DNA of 64,000 nt, taken from Pseudoruegeria aquimaris. GTDB taxonomy: Bacteria > Pseudomonadota > Alphaproteobacteria > Rhodobacterales > Rhodobacteraceae. Below the pieces are notes generated by a model. It did not search any database. It was not told the origin of the DNA and worked only from the letters and a program-made list of their open reading frames with translations. Below are positions 20,297-28,601 of the stretch, in pieces (the first letter of the stretch is position 1; each line of letters opens with the position of its first letter). The position numbers and the translations under genes were made by a program. The stretch is from NCBI RefSeq assembly GCF_900172235.1, contig NZ_FWFQ01000005.1, positions 62,001 through 126,000 on the forward strand. Direction: 5' to 3'.

Positions 20297-21171
20297 CGAT
20301 CTACAACCTCGGCTCGATCAACGCCGATCACGTCTATTCGGTCCCGCATCTGCCGGGGCCGGGGGAGACCCTGGCCGCCGACAGCCTGAACATCGGGCTG
20401 GGCGGCAAAGGTACCAATCAATCGGTGGCCGCCGCGCGGGCCGGCAGCCACGTGGTGCATATCGGCGCCGTCGGTGCCGATGGCGCCTGGGCGCGGGAGC
20501 GGATCGCGGGCTACGGCGTGAACGTGGATCACGTGGCCACGGTGCAGGGCCCCACGGGCCATGCGATCATCAATGTGGATGCCGGCGGCGAGAACGCGAT
20601 CGTGCTTCTGAAAGGGGCGAACTTCGCCTTCGATCCCGCCCTCGTGGAGGCTGCGCTCGCTCACGCGGGCGTGGGCGACGTGCTGCTGCTCCAGAACGAG
20701 ACAGCGCACCAGGCCGAAGCCGCGCGGATCGCCCGGTCCAAAGGCGTGCGGGTCGTCTATTCCGCCGCGCCCTTCTCGGTTGAGGCGGTGAAGGCGGTGC
20801 TGCCCCATGTGGATCTGCTGGCGATGAACGAGATCGAGGCGGCGCAGCTGTCGGAGGCGCTGGGCACCACGCCCGAAGCACTGGAAGTGCCGGAAACGCT
20901 TATCACGCAAGGTGCGAAGGGGGCTGTCTGGCGTGCGGCTTCAGGGGAGCGCCACGTGGTGGCGAGCTTCAGCGTGACGCCGAAAGACACGACCGCTGCC
21001 GGGGATACGTTCGCCGGCTATTTCGCGGCAGCCTGCGAGCAAGGGCTCGCCGTGCCCGAGGCGATGCGGTTGGCGGCGGGGGCAGCGGCGCTGAAGGTGA
21101 CCCGCGCGGGGGCGGCGGATGCCATCCCGACACGCGCGGAGGTTGAAGCTTTCATCGCCGCTCAGGAGTGA
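20293..21171 (+). CDS. rbsK: PfkB-family carbohydrate kinase, probably ribokinase
   Basis: This cytoplasmic sugar kinase most resembles ribokinase, which phosphorylates ribose at O5. The 292-aa protein carries the ribokinase glycine motif GLGGKGTNQSVAAARAG (residues 35-51) and the C-terminal ATP/anion-hole motif TAAGDTF with catalytic D238. The start overlaps the maeB stop by 4 nt. No ribose transporter or repressor lies nearby, so the true sugar is inferred only from motifs; another PfkB substrate is possible. Its 3' end overlaps convergent msrA by 10 nt. Confidence 0.85.
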   Translation: MTIYNLGSINADHVYSVPHLPGPGETLAADSLNIGLGGKGTNQSVAAARAGSHVVHIGAVGADGAWARERIAGYGVNVDHVATVQGPTGHAIINVDAGGENAIVLLKGANFAFDPALVEAALAHAGVGDVLLLQNETAHQAEAARIARSKGVRVVYSAAPFSVEAVKAVLPHVDLLAMNEIEAAQLSEALGTTPEALEVPETLITQGAKGAVWRAASGERHVVASFSVTPKDTTAAGDTFAGYFAAACEQGLAVPEAMRLAAGAAALKVTRAGAADAIPTRAEVEAFIAAQE

Positions 21172-21833
21172 CCGGAGGCGAAGGGCGCGGCATCACCCCA
21201 AAGCTGTTTCACGCGCTGATCCCGGCCGCAGGCGTTGCGATAGAGCTTGTAGGCGTCTGACTGCTTCTTCGGGCCGAAACGGGTGAGCACGCGCTTGCTG
21301 CCCTTGTAGTAATCCTGGTGGTAGGCCTCGGCGAGGTAGAAGGGCTGCGCTTCGAGGATCGGCGTCACGATTTCCTGGCCAAGCGCGGCACGGGCCTTGC
21401 GCTTGGCGGCCTCGGCAGCGGCTTTCTGCGCCGGATCAGAGACGAAAATCGCGGTGCGGTAGCTGTCGCCCCTGTCACAGAACTGGCCGCCGGCGTCCGT
21501 CGGATCGACCGAACGGAAGAAGAGATCCACCAGCTGCGCATAGCTTACCTGCGCGGGATCATAGGTGATGCGCACCGCCTCGTAGTGCCCGGTGCCGCCC
21601 TTCGTCACCTGCTTGTAGCTGGGATCGGACACCGCGCCCCCGGTAAAGCCGCTCTCGGCCTCGATCACGCCCCTTACGCTTTCGAAATCGCTTTCGACGC
21701 ACCAGAAGCACCCCCCGGCGAAAATCGCGGTTTCCGTGCTCTGCGCCCGCGCCTCGGCGCAGCTCAGCAAGAAGCCGAAAGTGATGGCGAGGCTCAGGAA
21801 CATGGCCTTGGCGTAGTCGGTGAGAATGTACAT
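21162..21833 (-). CDS. msrA: Exported peptide-methionine (S)-S-oxide reductase MsrA
   Basis: MsrA reduces S-methionine sulfoxide in oxidised proteins. The catalytic motif GCFWC (residues 41-45, nucleophile C42) and the C-terminal HQDYY region are present. The first 31 residues form a hydrophobic leader ending in ARAQS, so the enzyme is predicted to be exported to the periplasm, unlike cytoplasmic E. coli MsrA. The ATG at 21833 is supported by GGAGGG 7 nt upstream. Tandem 14-bp palindromes lie 55-84 nt upstream of the start and may control it. It converges on rbsK with a 10-nt overlap. Confidence 0.93.
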   Translation of the reverse strand: MYILTDYAKAMFLSLAITFGFLLSCAEARAQSTETAIFAGGCFWCVESDFESVRGVIEAESGFTGGAVSDPSYKQVTKGGTGHYEAVRITYDPAQVSYAQLVDLFFRSVDPTDAGGQFCDRGDSYRTAIFVSDPAQKAAAEAAKRKARAALGQEIVTPILEAQPFYLAEAYHQDYYKGSKRVLTRFGPKKQSDAYKLYRNACGRDQRVKQLWGDAAPFASGHS

Positions 21834-21887
21834 GGGTTTGCCCTCCGTGATGCCCTGTTGGTTACAGGCAATACGGCTCCGGGCAAT

Positions 21888-21917
21888 TCACCGGATGGTG
21901 AGTTCACCGTCTGGTGA
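21888..21917. promoter_or_regulatory. Tandem 14-bp palindromes upstream of msrA, possible operator
   Basis: TCACCGGATGGTGA (21888-21901) and TCACCGTCTGGTGA (21904-21917) share perfect TCACC/GGTGA arms with different 4-nt centres. They are spaced 16 bp centre to centre. They lie between the argG terminator and the msrA start. The arrangement suggests two dimer-binding sites for a regulator, but none is encoded beside it. Confidence 0.6.
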
Positions 21918-21961
21918 TCGGGCGTGACCGATTTCGGGGGGATTGTTACGCCTGAACGGTG

Positions 21962-21994
21962 AAAAACGGCCGCGCCCTGTGTCAGGCGCGGCCG
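21962..21994 (-). terminator. Intrinsic terminator after argG
   Basis: A 10-bp GC-rich stem (21967-21976 with 21985-21994, 8-nt loop) is followed on the minus strand by five T residues. It is 8 nt beyond the argG stop. Confidence 0.88.
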
Positions 21995-22001
21995 GAACGG
22001 C

Positions 22002-23225
22002 TTACTTTACGCGGCGGTTGCGCGCGGCCAGCAATTTCAGGCGCAGGGCGTTGAGCTGGATGAAGCCTGCGGCATCCTTCTGATCGTAGGCGCCCGCATC
22101 ATCTTCGAAGGTCACATGGGCTTCGGAGTAGAGCGAGTGATCCGACCAGCGGCCCACGGTGCGTGCGCTGCCCTTGAACAGCATGACGCGCACGGTGCCG
22201 GTGACATGCTCCTGCGATTTGTCAATCGCGGCCTGCAGCATCTCGCGCTCCGGGGAGAACCAGAAGCCGTTGTAGATCAGCTCCGCGTAGCGCGGCATCA
22301 GGCTGTCCTTCAGGTGGCCGGCGCCGGAATCCAGCGTGATCTGCTCGATGCCGCGGTGGGCTTCCAGCAGGATCGTGCCGCCCGGCGTTTCGTAGATGCC
22401 GCGGGATTTCATGCCGACGAACCGGTTTTCCACGAAATCGAGCCGGCCCACGCCATGCTTGCGGCCATACTCGTTGAGCGCGGTCAGAAGCGTGGCCGGG
22501 CTCATCGGGGTGCCGTTGATCGAAACCGCATCGCCCTTTTCAAAACCGATCTCGATGAATTCGGGCTCATCCGGCGCGGTCAGAGGGCTGTCGGTGCGCT
22601 GGTAGACGTAATCCGGCGCCATCTCGGCCGGATCCTCCAGCACCTTGCCTTCGGAGGAGGTGTGCAGCAGGTTCGCATCCACCGAGAAGGGCGCTTCGCC
22701 GCGCTTGTCTTTCGCGATCGGGATCTGGTGCGCCTCGGCGAACTCCAGAAGCCGGGTGCGGCTCGAAAGATCCCATTCGCGCCAGGGGGCGATCACCTTG
22801 ATGTCGGGGTTCAGCGCATAGGCCGAAAGCTCGAAACGGACCTGGTCGTTGCCCTTGCCCGTCGCCCCGTGGGAGACGGCATCGGCGCCGGTGGCTTCGG
22901 CGATTTCCACCAGCCGCTTTGAGATCAGCGGCCGCGCGATGGAGGTGCCCAGCAGGTAGAGCCCTTCATACACCGCGTTGGCGCGGAACATGGGGAAGAC
23001 GAAATCCCGCACGAATTCCTCGCGCAGGTCTTCGATGAAGATGTTCTCCGGCTTGATGCCCAGCATCTCGGCTTTTCGTCGCGCCGGCTCGAGCTCTTCT
23101 CCCTGGCCGAGGTCGGCGGTGAAGGTCACGACCTTGCAACCGTATTCCGTCTGGAGCCATTTCAGAATGATCGAGGTGTCGAGGCCGCCGGAGTAGGCAA
23201 GCACGACTTTCTTGGGCGCGGACAT
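22002..23225 (-). CDS. argG: Argininosuccinate synthase
   Basis: ArgG joins citrulline and aspartate, using ATP, to form argininosuccinate in arginine synthesis. The 407-aa protein starts [18 protein letters not shown]; this N-type ATP-pyrophosphatase P-loop SGGLDTS is diagnostic, and family segments such as [11 protein letters not shown] follow. GGAGA lies 7 nt ahead of the ATG. The gene stands alone with its own terminator and is divergent from ilvA. argJ, for an earlier arginine step, is in the same window at about 53 kb. Confidence 0.97.
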   Translation of the reverse strand: MSAPKKVVLAYSGGLDTSIILKWLQTEYGCKVVTFTADLGQGEELEPARRKAEMLGIKPENIFIEDLREEFVRDFVFPMFRANAVYEGLYLLGTSIARPLISKRLVEIAEATGADAVSHGATGKGNDQVRFELSAYALNPDIKVIAPWREWDLSSRTRLLEFAEAHQIPIAKDKRGEAPFSVDANLLHTSSEGKVLEDPAEMAPDYVYQRTDSPLTAPDEPEFIEIGFEKGDAVSINGTPMSPATLLTALNEYGRKHGVGRLDFVENRFVGMKSRGIYETPGGTILLEAHRGIEQITLDSGAGHLKDSLMPRYAELIYNGFWFSPEREMLQAAIDKSQEHVTGTVRVMLFKGSARTVGRWSDHSLYSEAHVTFEDDAGAYDQKDAAGFIQLNALRLKLLAARNRRVK

Positions 23226-23365
23226 CCGTTTCTCCCATGGTTGGAACTACGCCAAGCGCGTTACCGGGTTTTGGACGCGGGGGCAAGAAGATGCGGGGCT
23301 TTGGCCCGGCGCGGCGGCCGAAAGCGGGCTTGCGCGGCGGCACGGCACGGGGCAAAGCTGCCGTC

Positions 23366-24613
23366 ATGTCCGATTTCACCGATACCGCCCTTGCCGCCGC
23401 CTCCCGGATGCGCAGCCTCTTCACGGAAACGCCCTTGCAGCTGAACGCGCATCTCTCCGCGAAATACGGCGCGGAGATCTGGCTCAAGCGCGAGGATCTC
23501 ACGCCGGTGCGCTCCTACAAGATCCGGGGTGCCTTCAATGCGATCCGCAAGGTGCGCGCGGCGAACCCGGAGCAGGATCTCTTCGTCTGCGCCAGCGCGG
23601 GCAATCACGCGCAGGGCGTGGCCTACTGTTGCCGGCATTTCGGCGTACGCGCGGTGATCTTCATGCCCGTCACGACACCGCAGCAGAAGATCGAGAAGAC
23701 GCGGATCTTCGGCGGGGATTCCGTCGAAATCCGACTTGTCGGTGACTATTTCGACGATACGCTCGCCTCGGCGCAGGCCTTCTGCAAGGAGGCTTCCGGC
23801 CATTTCCTCGCTCCGTTCGACGATCCTGACGTGATCGAGGGGCAGGCCTCGGTTGCGGTGGAAATCCTGGCGCAGATGCAAGGCGTGCCCGACATGATCG
23901 TCCTGCCGGTCGGTGGCGGCGGGCTGGCCTCGGGCGTGGTGCGCTACATGGCGGCGGAAGCGCCGGACGTTGCCTTCCGCTTCGTGGAGCCGGCCGGCGG
24001 GGCAAGCCTCGCCGCGGCGCTTGCCGCCGGTGAGCCGGTGAGCCTGCCGCAGGTGGACAGCTTCGTGGATGGTGCCGCGGTCGCCCGGATCGGGGCCAGG
24101 CCCTTCGGCATCCTGAAAGACGTAGATCCGGCCACGGTGCTTCAGGCACCGGAAGACAGGATCTGCACAACCATGCTCGACATGCTCAACGTGGAGGGAA
24201 TCGTGCTGGAGCCCGCGGGCGCGCTGGCGGTGGACGCGCTCGGAGAACTCGCGGGGGAGATCACGGGCAAGCGGATCGTCTGCGTGACCTCCGGCGGCAA
24301 TTTCGATTTCGAACGGTTGCCGGAGGTGAAGGAGCGGGCGCAGAAATTCAGGGGGCTGAAGAAATACCTCATCCTGCGGATGCCCCAGCGCCCCGGCGCG
24401 CTGAAGGATTTCCTCGGGATGCTCGGCCCCGAAGACGACATCGCACGCTTTGAATACCTCAAGAAATCGGCGCGCAACTTCGGCTCCGTTCTGATCGGGC
24501 TCGAAACGACCGATGCCGCCAATTTCCCAGCCTTGTTCAGCCGCATGGACGCAGCCGGATTCACCTTCCGCGACATCACGAACGACGAGACGCTTTCGGC
24601 CCTTGTCGTCTGA
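23366..24613 (+). CDS. ilvA: Threonine ammonia-lyase (threonine dehydratase)
   Basis: IlvA deaminates threonine to 2-oxobutanoate, the first step of isoleucine synthesis, with pyridoxal phosphate. The 415-aa protein has the PLP lysine K52 in RSYKIRGAF, the glycine loop VGGGGLASG, and a single C-terminal ACT-like regulatory domain (about 335-410, KKYLILRMPQRPGALKDF). This is the short, one-ACT form rather than the 510-aa E. coli form. The frame extends upstream, but the ATG at 23366 begins the conserved region. No terminator with a T-run is seen before the convergent Hpt gene. Confidence 0.93.
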   Translation: MSDFTDTALAAASRMRSLFTETPLQLNAHLSAKYGAEIWLKREDLTPVRSYKIRGAFNAIRKVRAANPEQDLFVCASAGNHAQGVAYCCRHFGVRAVIFMPVTTPQQKIEKTRIFGGDSVEIRLVGDYFDDTLASAQAFCKEASGHFLAPFDDPDVIEGQASVAVEILAQMQGVPDMIVLPVGGGGLASGVVRYMAAEAPDVAFRFVEPAGGASLAAALAAGEPVSLPQVDSFVDGAAVARIGARPFGILKDVDPATVLQAPEDRICTTMLDMLNVEGIVLEPAGALAVDALGELAGEITGKRIVCVTSGGNFDFERLPEVKERAQKFRGLKKYLILRMPQRPGALKDFLGMLGPEDDIARFEYLKKSARNFGSVLIGLETTDAANFPALFSRMDAAGFTFRDITNDETLSALVV

Positions 24614-24702
24614 GCCGGGCTTGGATCAGGATGTTCCGCCCGGTTCGCAGGGGCCGGCATCCCCGGCGGGTTTCTCGAGTCGTTGTCCTCGGGCGGGCCC
24701 GG

Positions 24703-25032
24703 TCAGGCCGGGTGCAGGGGCAGGCTGGCGAGGAAGGCCGTGCGTGAATTGGCGTAGCTGGCAAAAAGCGCTTGCAGAAACGTCGGATCGCGCTCGCTGA
24801 CTTCACCGCCCGTTTCACCCTCCTGGCAGAGGCTGGCAAACTCCGAGAAACCGAGGTTAAGCGCGCTGCCTTTCAGGAAATGCATGTCCGCGCGGAATGT
24901 CTCCGGCTGAATCTGCCCTTTCAGCCGCTGGACCGTTTCATCGACCTCCTCCAGGAATATCTCGACCACCTCGTCAAAGGCTTCCGGCCCGACTTCCTCG
25001 CGCAATTCGTTTACCCGGTTCCAGTCTATCAT
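24703..25032 (-). CDS. Histidine phosphotransfer (Hpt) domain protein
   Basis: This 109-aa all-helical protein is a free-standing Hpt module that relays phosphoryl groups between response regulators or from a hybrid kinase. The phosphoacceptor histidine is H51 in HFLKGSALNLGF, the classic Hpt signature. A GTG at 25041 would add three residues; the ATG at 25032 is preferred. It is divergent from the REC-PP2C gene with a gap of about 155 nt, which suggests a shared phosphorelay. No histidine kinase is encoded in this window. Confidence 0.85.
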   Translation of the reverse strand: MIDWNRVNELREEVGPEAFDEVVEIFLEEVDETVQRLKGQIQPETFRADMHFLKGSALNLGFSEFASLCQEGETGGEVSERDPTFLQALFASYANSRTAFLASLPLHPA

Positions 25033-25187
25033 CGGTGGCACCCCGCCTTTGTCACATGGCTCTGGCAGAATGCGCGCGCTTCCTTAAGATTTCGTTCGTC
25101 TTGTTCAATGTTTGATCCGGCGGGCGTTCAGCCGATGTTAAGGCGCGGTTGGCAGACTCCGGAAAAGATGCAGGAAAAGGGCGCAAC

Positions 25188-26444
25188 GTGGCGACAGTGA
25201 ATTTCAGCACAGCGGCGGCGGAGCAGTCGGGCGACATGCGGGCGATCAACACCGTGCTTCTGGTGGATGACAGCCGTGCGCAGCTTTCGCTGCTGTCGGC
25301 GATGATGCGACGATGGGGATACACGTTCGAAACCGCGGCCTCCGGCGAAGAGGCGCTGGAGATCTGCCGCCGCGCGCCGGTGGATCTCGTCATCAGCGAT
25401 TGGATGATGCCGGGAATGGACGGGCTGGCCTTCTGCCGGGCTTTCCGCGGCCTGCCCACCGATCGCTACGGCTATTTCATCCTCGTCACCTCGAAGAACG
25501 AGAAGCAGGATATCGCCACGGGCCTCGACGTGGGGGCGGACGAGTTCCTGACGAAACCGGTGAACCCCGACGAACTGCGCGCCCGCATCAATGCAGCGGA
25601 GCGGATCCTGCTGATGCAGCGGCGGCTCAATGCCCAGATGGAGCAGTTGCAGAAACTCTACGACAAGCTCGATCAGGATCTGATCGAAGCCGGGAAACTG
25701 CAGCAATCCCTCGTACGGGATCGGGAGGTGCAGCGCGGGCCGCTGGCGCTTTCCTTCCTGCTGGAGCCCAGCGGCCACGTGGGCGGCGATCTGGTGGGCT
25801 GGTTCCGCGCCGGGGAGGGGGATGTCGGCTTCTTCTCGCTGGACGTTTCAGGGCACGGCGTGCCGTCGGCGCTGCTCACCCTGCGCCTTGCCGGCATGCT
25901 GAGTGCCGACAACCCGGAGCACAACATCGCGCTGCGCCGGCTTGAAGACGGCGGGGTCGCGCCGCGCCCGCCGGAAGAAACGGCGGCGCTTCTGAACGAA
26001 GCCATTCTCGACGGGATGGACACCGATCTCTACTTCACCATCGCGCTGGGCGTGCTGAACCTTGCCACCGGGCAAGGGCGGATGGTCCAGGCCGGGCACC
26101 CCGCGCCCCTGTTGCGGCGCGCCGGTGGCGAATTGGCCTTCCTCGGCGAAGGCGGCCTGCCGGTGGGGCTCATTCCGGGCGCGCAGTTCACCGGCTTCGA
26201 TTTCGATCTCACTCCGGGCGACAGGCTTCTGCTCTATTCCGACGGCGTGACGGAGGCCGCCGCCCCGGATGGCGCCCTGTTCGGCGAAACCCGTCTTTCA
26301 GAGCACATGCAGGCCCATGCGCAGGCCGCGGGGCAGGCTTATTTCGTCGCGCTTCAACAGGCGCTCGAGAGCTTCTGCCAAGGGGGCGATCCCGGGGACG
26401 ACGTCTCGGGCGTCCTGCTCGAATACGGCTCGAACATGGCCTGA
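25188..26444 (+). CDS. Response regulator with PP2C-type (SpoIIE/RsbU) serine phosphatase output
   Basis: The protein joins a receiver domain (about 20-138) with phosphoacceptor D71, acidic pocket D27/D28, T101 and K123 to a coiled-coil linker (about 140-180). A SpoIIE-type PP2C phosphatase domain (about 185-415) follows. The PP2C metal motifs GGDLVGW, LDVSGHG, YSDGVTEA and GDDVSG are intact. This RsbU-like architecture usually controls an anti-sigma-factor antagonist switch. The start is taken as GTG 25188, 418 aa, because AAGGG lies 6 nt upstream; TTG 25149 and ATG 25236 are alternatives. The divergent Hpt gene is the likely phosphoryl donor. No antagonist or anti-sigma gene is nearby. Confidence 0.88.
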   Translation: MATVNFSTAAAEQSGDMRAINTVLLVDDSRAQLSLLSAMMRRWGYTFETAASGEEALEICRRAPVDLVISDWMMPGMDGLAFCRAFRGLPTDRYGYFILVTSKNEKQDIATGLDVGADEFLTKPVNPDELRARINAAERILLMQRRLNAQMEQLQKLYDKLDQDLIEAGKLQQSLVRDREVQRGPLALSFLLEPSGHVGGDLVGWFRAGEGDVGFFSLDVSGHGVPSALLTLRLAGMLSADNPEHNIALRRLEDGGVAPRPPEETAALLNEAILDGMDTDLYFTIALGVLNLATGQGRMVQAGHPAPLLRRAGGELAFLGEGGLPVGLIPGAQFTGFDFDLTPGDRLLLYSDGVTEAAAPDGALFGETRLSEHMQAHAQAAGQAYFVALQQALESFCQGGDPGDDVSGVLLEYGSNMA

Positions 26445-26452
26445 TCTGCGTT

Positions 26453-26929
26453 TCAGGCCACCCTGTTGCGGCCCGTCTTCCCGTTCCGGCCTGCCTTCAG
26501 GAACCGGGCAAGGAAATGGCGATCGCCGTCATTGGCCAGCCGGTGCAGGGCTTCCTCGCCGTCCAGCAGGCATGCGGCGTGGCCGGGCTCCGTGGGGGGG
26601 CCGAGCCGCCGCGTCGGCGTCGCGACGTAGATATGGCAGAGCTTCTCGGCCCAGAGATCGTATTCTGGCATGTAGGTGAAGCGCCGGAAGGCGCCCAGTC
26701 GCCGTGGCGCGGTGATCTTCCACCCGGTTTCCTCGAAGGCCTCCCGGTGCAGCGCGGCGACCGGTGATTCCCCCGGATCGATGCCGCCTCCGGGAAGCTG
26801 GAACTCCGGTGCCGGGCTTGCCTGGAACGTCAGGAGGATCCGGCCGCGCAGCGGCAGGATGGCGTAGGCGCCAGGGCGTTGCCGGTAGCGGCGCCCGGGG
26901 GCCGGGGTGTCACCGAATCGTCTGATCAT
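26453..26929 (-). CDS. Nudix hydrolase
   Basis: The 158-aa protein has a full Nudix box (GGIDPGE, seven residues, REAFEETGW), so it should cleave a nucleoside diphosphate linked to another group using Mg2+. The N-terminus carries RYRQRPGAYAIL, a common Nudix beta-strand opening. The substrate cannot be deduced. It may be a nucleotide-pool or ADP-sugar enzyme. It converges on the REC-PP2C gene with an 8-nt gap and is divergent from hslO. Confidence 0.88.
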   Translation of the reverse strand: MIRRFGDTPAPGRRYRQRPGAYAILPLRGRILLTFQASPAPEFQLPGGGIDPGESPVAALHREAFEETGWKITAPRRLGAFRRFTYMPEYDLWAEKLCHIYVATPTRRLGPPTEPGHAACLLDGEEALHRLANDGDRHFLARFLKAGRNGKTGRNRVA

Positions 26930-27010
26930 GGGCCCTGGGACTTGGAGGAGCGGTTGCGAGGCTTATATACTCGCGGTATGCCAACGCGAGACGCGTAAGG
27001 AAACCCCATT

Positions 27011-28009
27011 ATGATTGGTTCGAAAATCGCCTGGGACGATACCGTCCTGCCCTTTCAGCTTGACCGCTCGGACGTGCGTGGCCGCGTCGCGCGCCTCGAT
27101 GGCGTGCTGGACGAGGTCCTCAAGCAGCACGATTACCCGCCGAGCGTCGAAGCGCTGGTGGCGGAGATGGCTCTGCTGACGGCCCTGATCGGTCAGACGA
27201 TCAAGCTGCGCTGGAAGCTCTCGCTCCAGGTGCGTGGGGATGGCCCGGCGCGCCTGATCGCCACGGATTACTACGGCCCCAGCAAGGAGGGCGAGCCGGC
27301 CCGCATCCGGGCCTACGCCAGCTATGACGCCGAGCGGCTGGAGCCCACGGGCGACCCTTACGATCAGATCGGCAAGGGCTATTTCGCCGTGCTGATCGAC
27401 CAGGGCAAGGGCACCACGCCCTACCAGGGCATCACCCCGATCGCGGGCGGATCGCTGGCCACCTGTGCGGAAACCTACTTCGCCCAGTCCGAGCAGCTGC
27501 CGACCCGTTTCGAGCTGAGTTTCGGCAAATCCACGCTGGCAGGCGGCCCGGAAAGTTGGCGCGCCGGGGGCGTGATGCTCCAGCTGATGCCCAAGGCCTC
27601 CCCGCATGTGGCACAGGATGGCGGCTCCGCCGAGGGTGGCCTGCTCAGCGCCTCCGACATCCTGGATGCCGATGCCGAGGAGAATTGGGTCCGGGCCAAC
27701 ACGCTGCTGGATACGGTGGACGATCTTGAGCTGATCGGCCCGACCGTCCAGCCCACGGATCTGCTCGTGCGCCTGTTCCACGAGGAAGCGCCGCGGGTGT
27801 TCGACGCCCAGCCGGTGAGCTTTGGCTGCACCTGCTCGGAAGAAAGAGTGCGCGATAGCCTCTCGATTTACTCAGCCAAGGATATCGCCCACATGACGAC
27901 GGACGAAGGCCATGTCACCGCAGACTGCCAGTTCTGCGGGGCGCATTACGTGCTCGATCCTGCGACGCTGGGCTTCGAGGCCGAAAAGGCGCCGGATGGG
28001 GACTCCTGA
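27011..28009 (+). CDS. hslO: Redox-regulated holdase chaperone Hsp33
   Basis: Hsp33 is a cytoplasmic holdase that switches on when oxidants and heat release its zinc. The 332-aa protein has the C-terminal zinc switch: a CxC pair (CTC in FGCTCSEE) and a CxxC pair (CQFC) about 28 residues later. A weak promoter-like pair (TTGCGA at 26954, TATGCC at 26977, 17-nt spacer) precedes it. A TAAGGA ribosome-binding site lies upstream of the ATG. Its stop overlaps the following Nudix gene by 14 nt, and cca follows that, so the three are probably co-transcribed. Confidence 0.95.
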   Translation: MIGSKIAWDDTVLPFQLDRSDVRGRVARLDGVLDEVLKQHDYPPSVEALVAEMALLTALIGQTIKLRWKLSLQVRGDGPARLIATDYYGPSKEGEPARIRAYASYDAERLEPTGDPYDQIGKGYFAVLIDQGKGTTPYQGITPIAGGSLATCAETYFAQSEQLPTRFELSFGKSTLAGGPESWRAGGVMLQLMPKASPHVAQDGGSAEGGLLSASDILDADAEENWVRANTLLDTVDDLELIGPTVQPTDLLVRLFHEEAPRVFDAQPVSFGCTCSEERVRDSLSIYSAKDIAHMTTDEGHVTADCQFCGAHYVLDPATLGFEAEKAPDGDS

Positions 28010-28601
28010 AACCATCGATCGGATCCGCGCCGCCCTTCAACAGGGCGGCGCGGCCTCGTCGGACTACGACCTGCACCCGGATCTCGTGCTGCCGGAGGGC
28101 CGCAGGCTGCGCCCGGCGGCCGTGCTGGTGCCGTTGATCGGCGGGCAGGAAGATGGCCTGCGGCTGATCCTCACCAAGCGGGCCTCGGGGCTGAAGCACC
28201 ACCCTGGGCAGATCGCCTTTCCCGGCGGCAAGCAGGACGAGGGCGACGCCACGCTCACCGATACCGCGCTGCGCGAAGCGCGGGAAGAAATCGGCCTTCC
28301 ACCTGAAAACGTCTCTATCCTTGGTGAACTCGCCCCACATGAGACGGTGACGGGCTTTCTAGTGACGCCGATCGTCGGGCTCGTTACCGCGCCATTCGAT
28401 GTCATTGCCGAGGCGGGCGAAGTGGAGGAAGTCTTCGAAGTGCCGCTGGCGCATGTGATGGATGAGGAGAAATTCCTCGTTCAATCGCGCCTCTGGCGTG
28501 GACAGCAGCGCAAGTATTTCACCGTTCCCTATGGCCCCTATTACATCTGGGGCGCCACGGCGCGGATGCTGCGATCGCTGGCCGGGGCGGTGGCCCGATG
28601 A
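27996..28601 (+). CDS. CoA pyrophosphatase-type Nudix hydrolase
   Basis: The 201-aa protein carries a Nudix box (GGKQDEGD...REAREEIGL) and, just before it, the UPF0035 CoA-binding signature LTKRASGLKHHPGQIAFPGG. This signature marks enzymes that split CoA into 4'-phosphopantetheine and 3',5'-ADP. The start lies 14 nt inside hslO and its stop overlaps cca as ATGA, so the three genes are coupled. It resembles E. coli NudL. Confidence 0.92.
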   Translation: MGTPETIDRIRAALQQGGAASSDYDLHPDLVLPEGRRLRPAAVLVPLIGGQEDGLRLILTKRASGLKHHPGQIAFPGGKQDEGDATLTDTALREAREEIGLPPENVSILGELAPHETVTGFLVTPIVGLVTAPFDVIAEAGEVEEVFEVPLAHVMDEEKFLVQSRLWRGQQRKYFTVPYGPYYIWGATARMLRSLAGAVAR

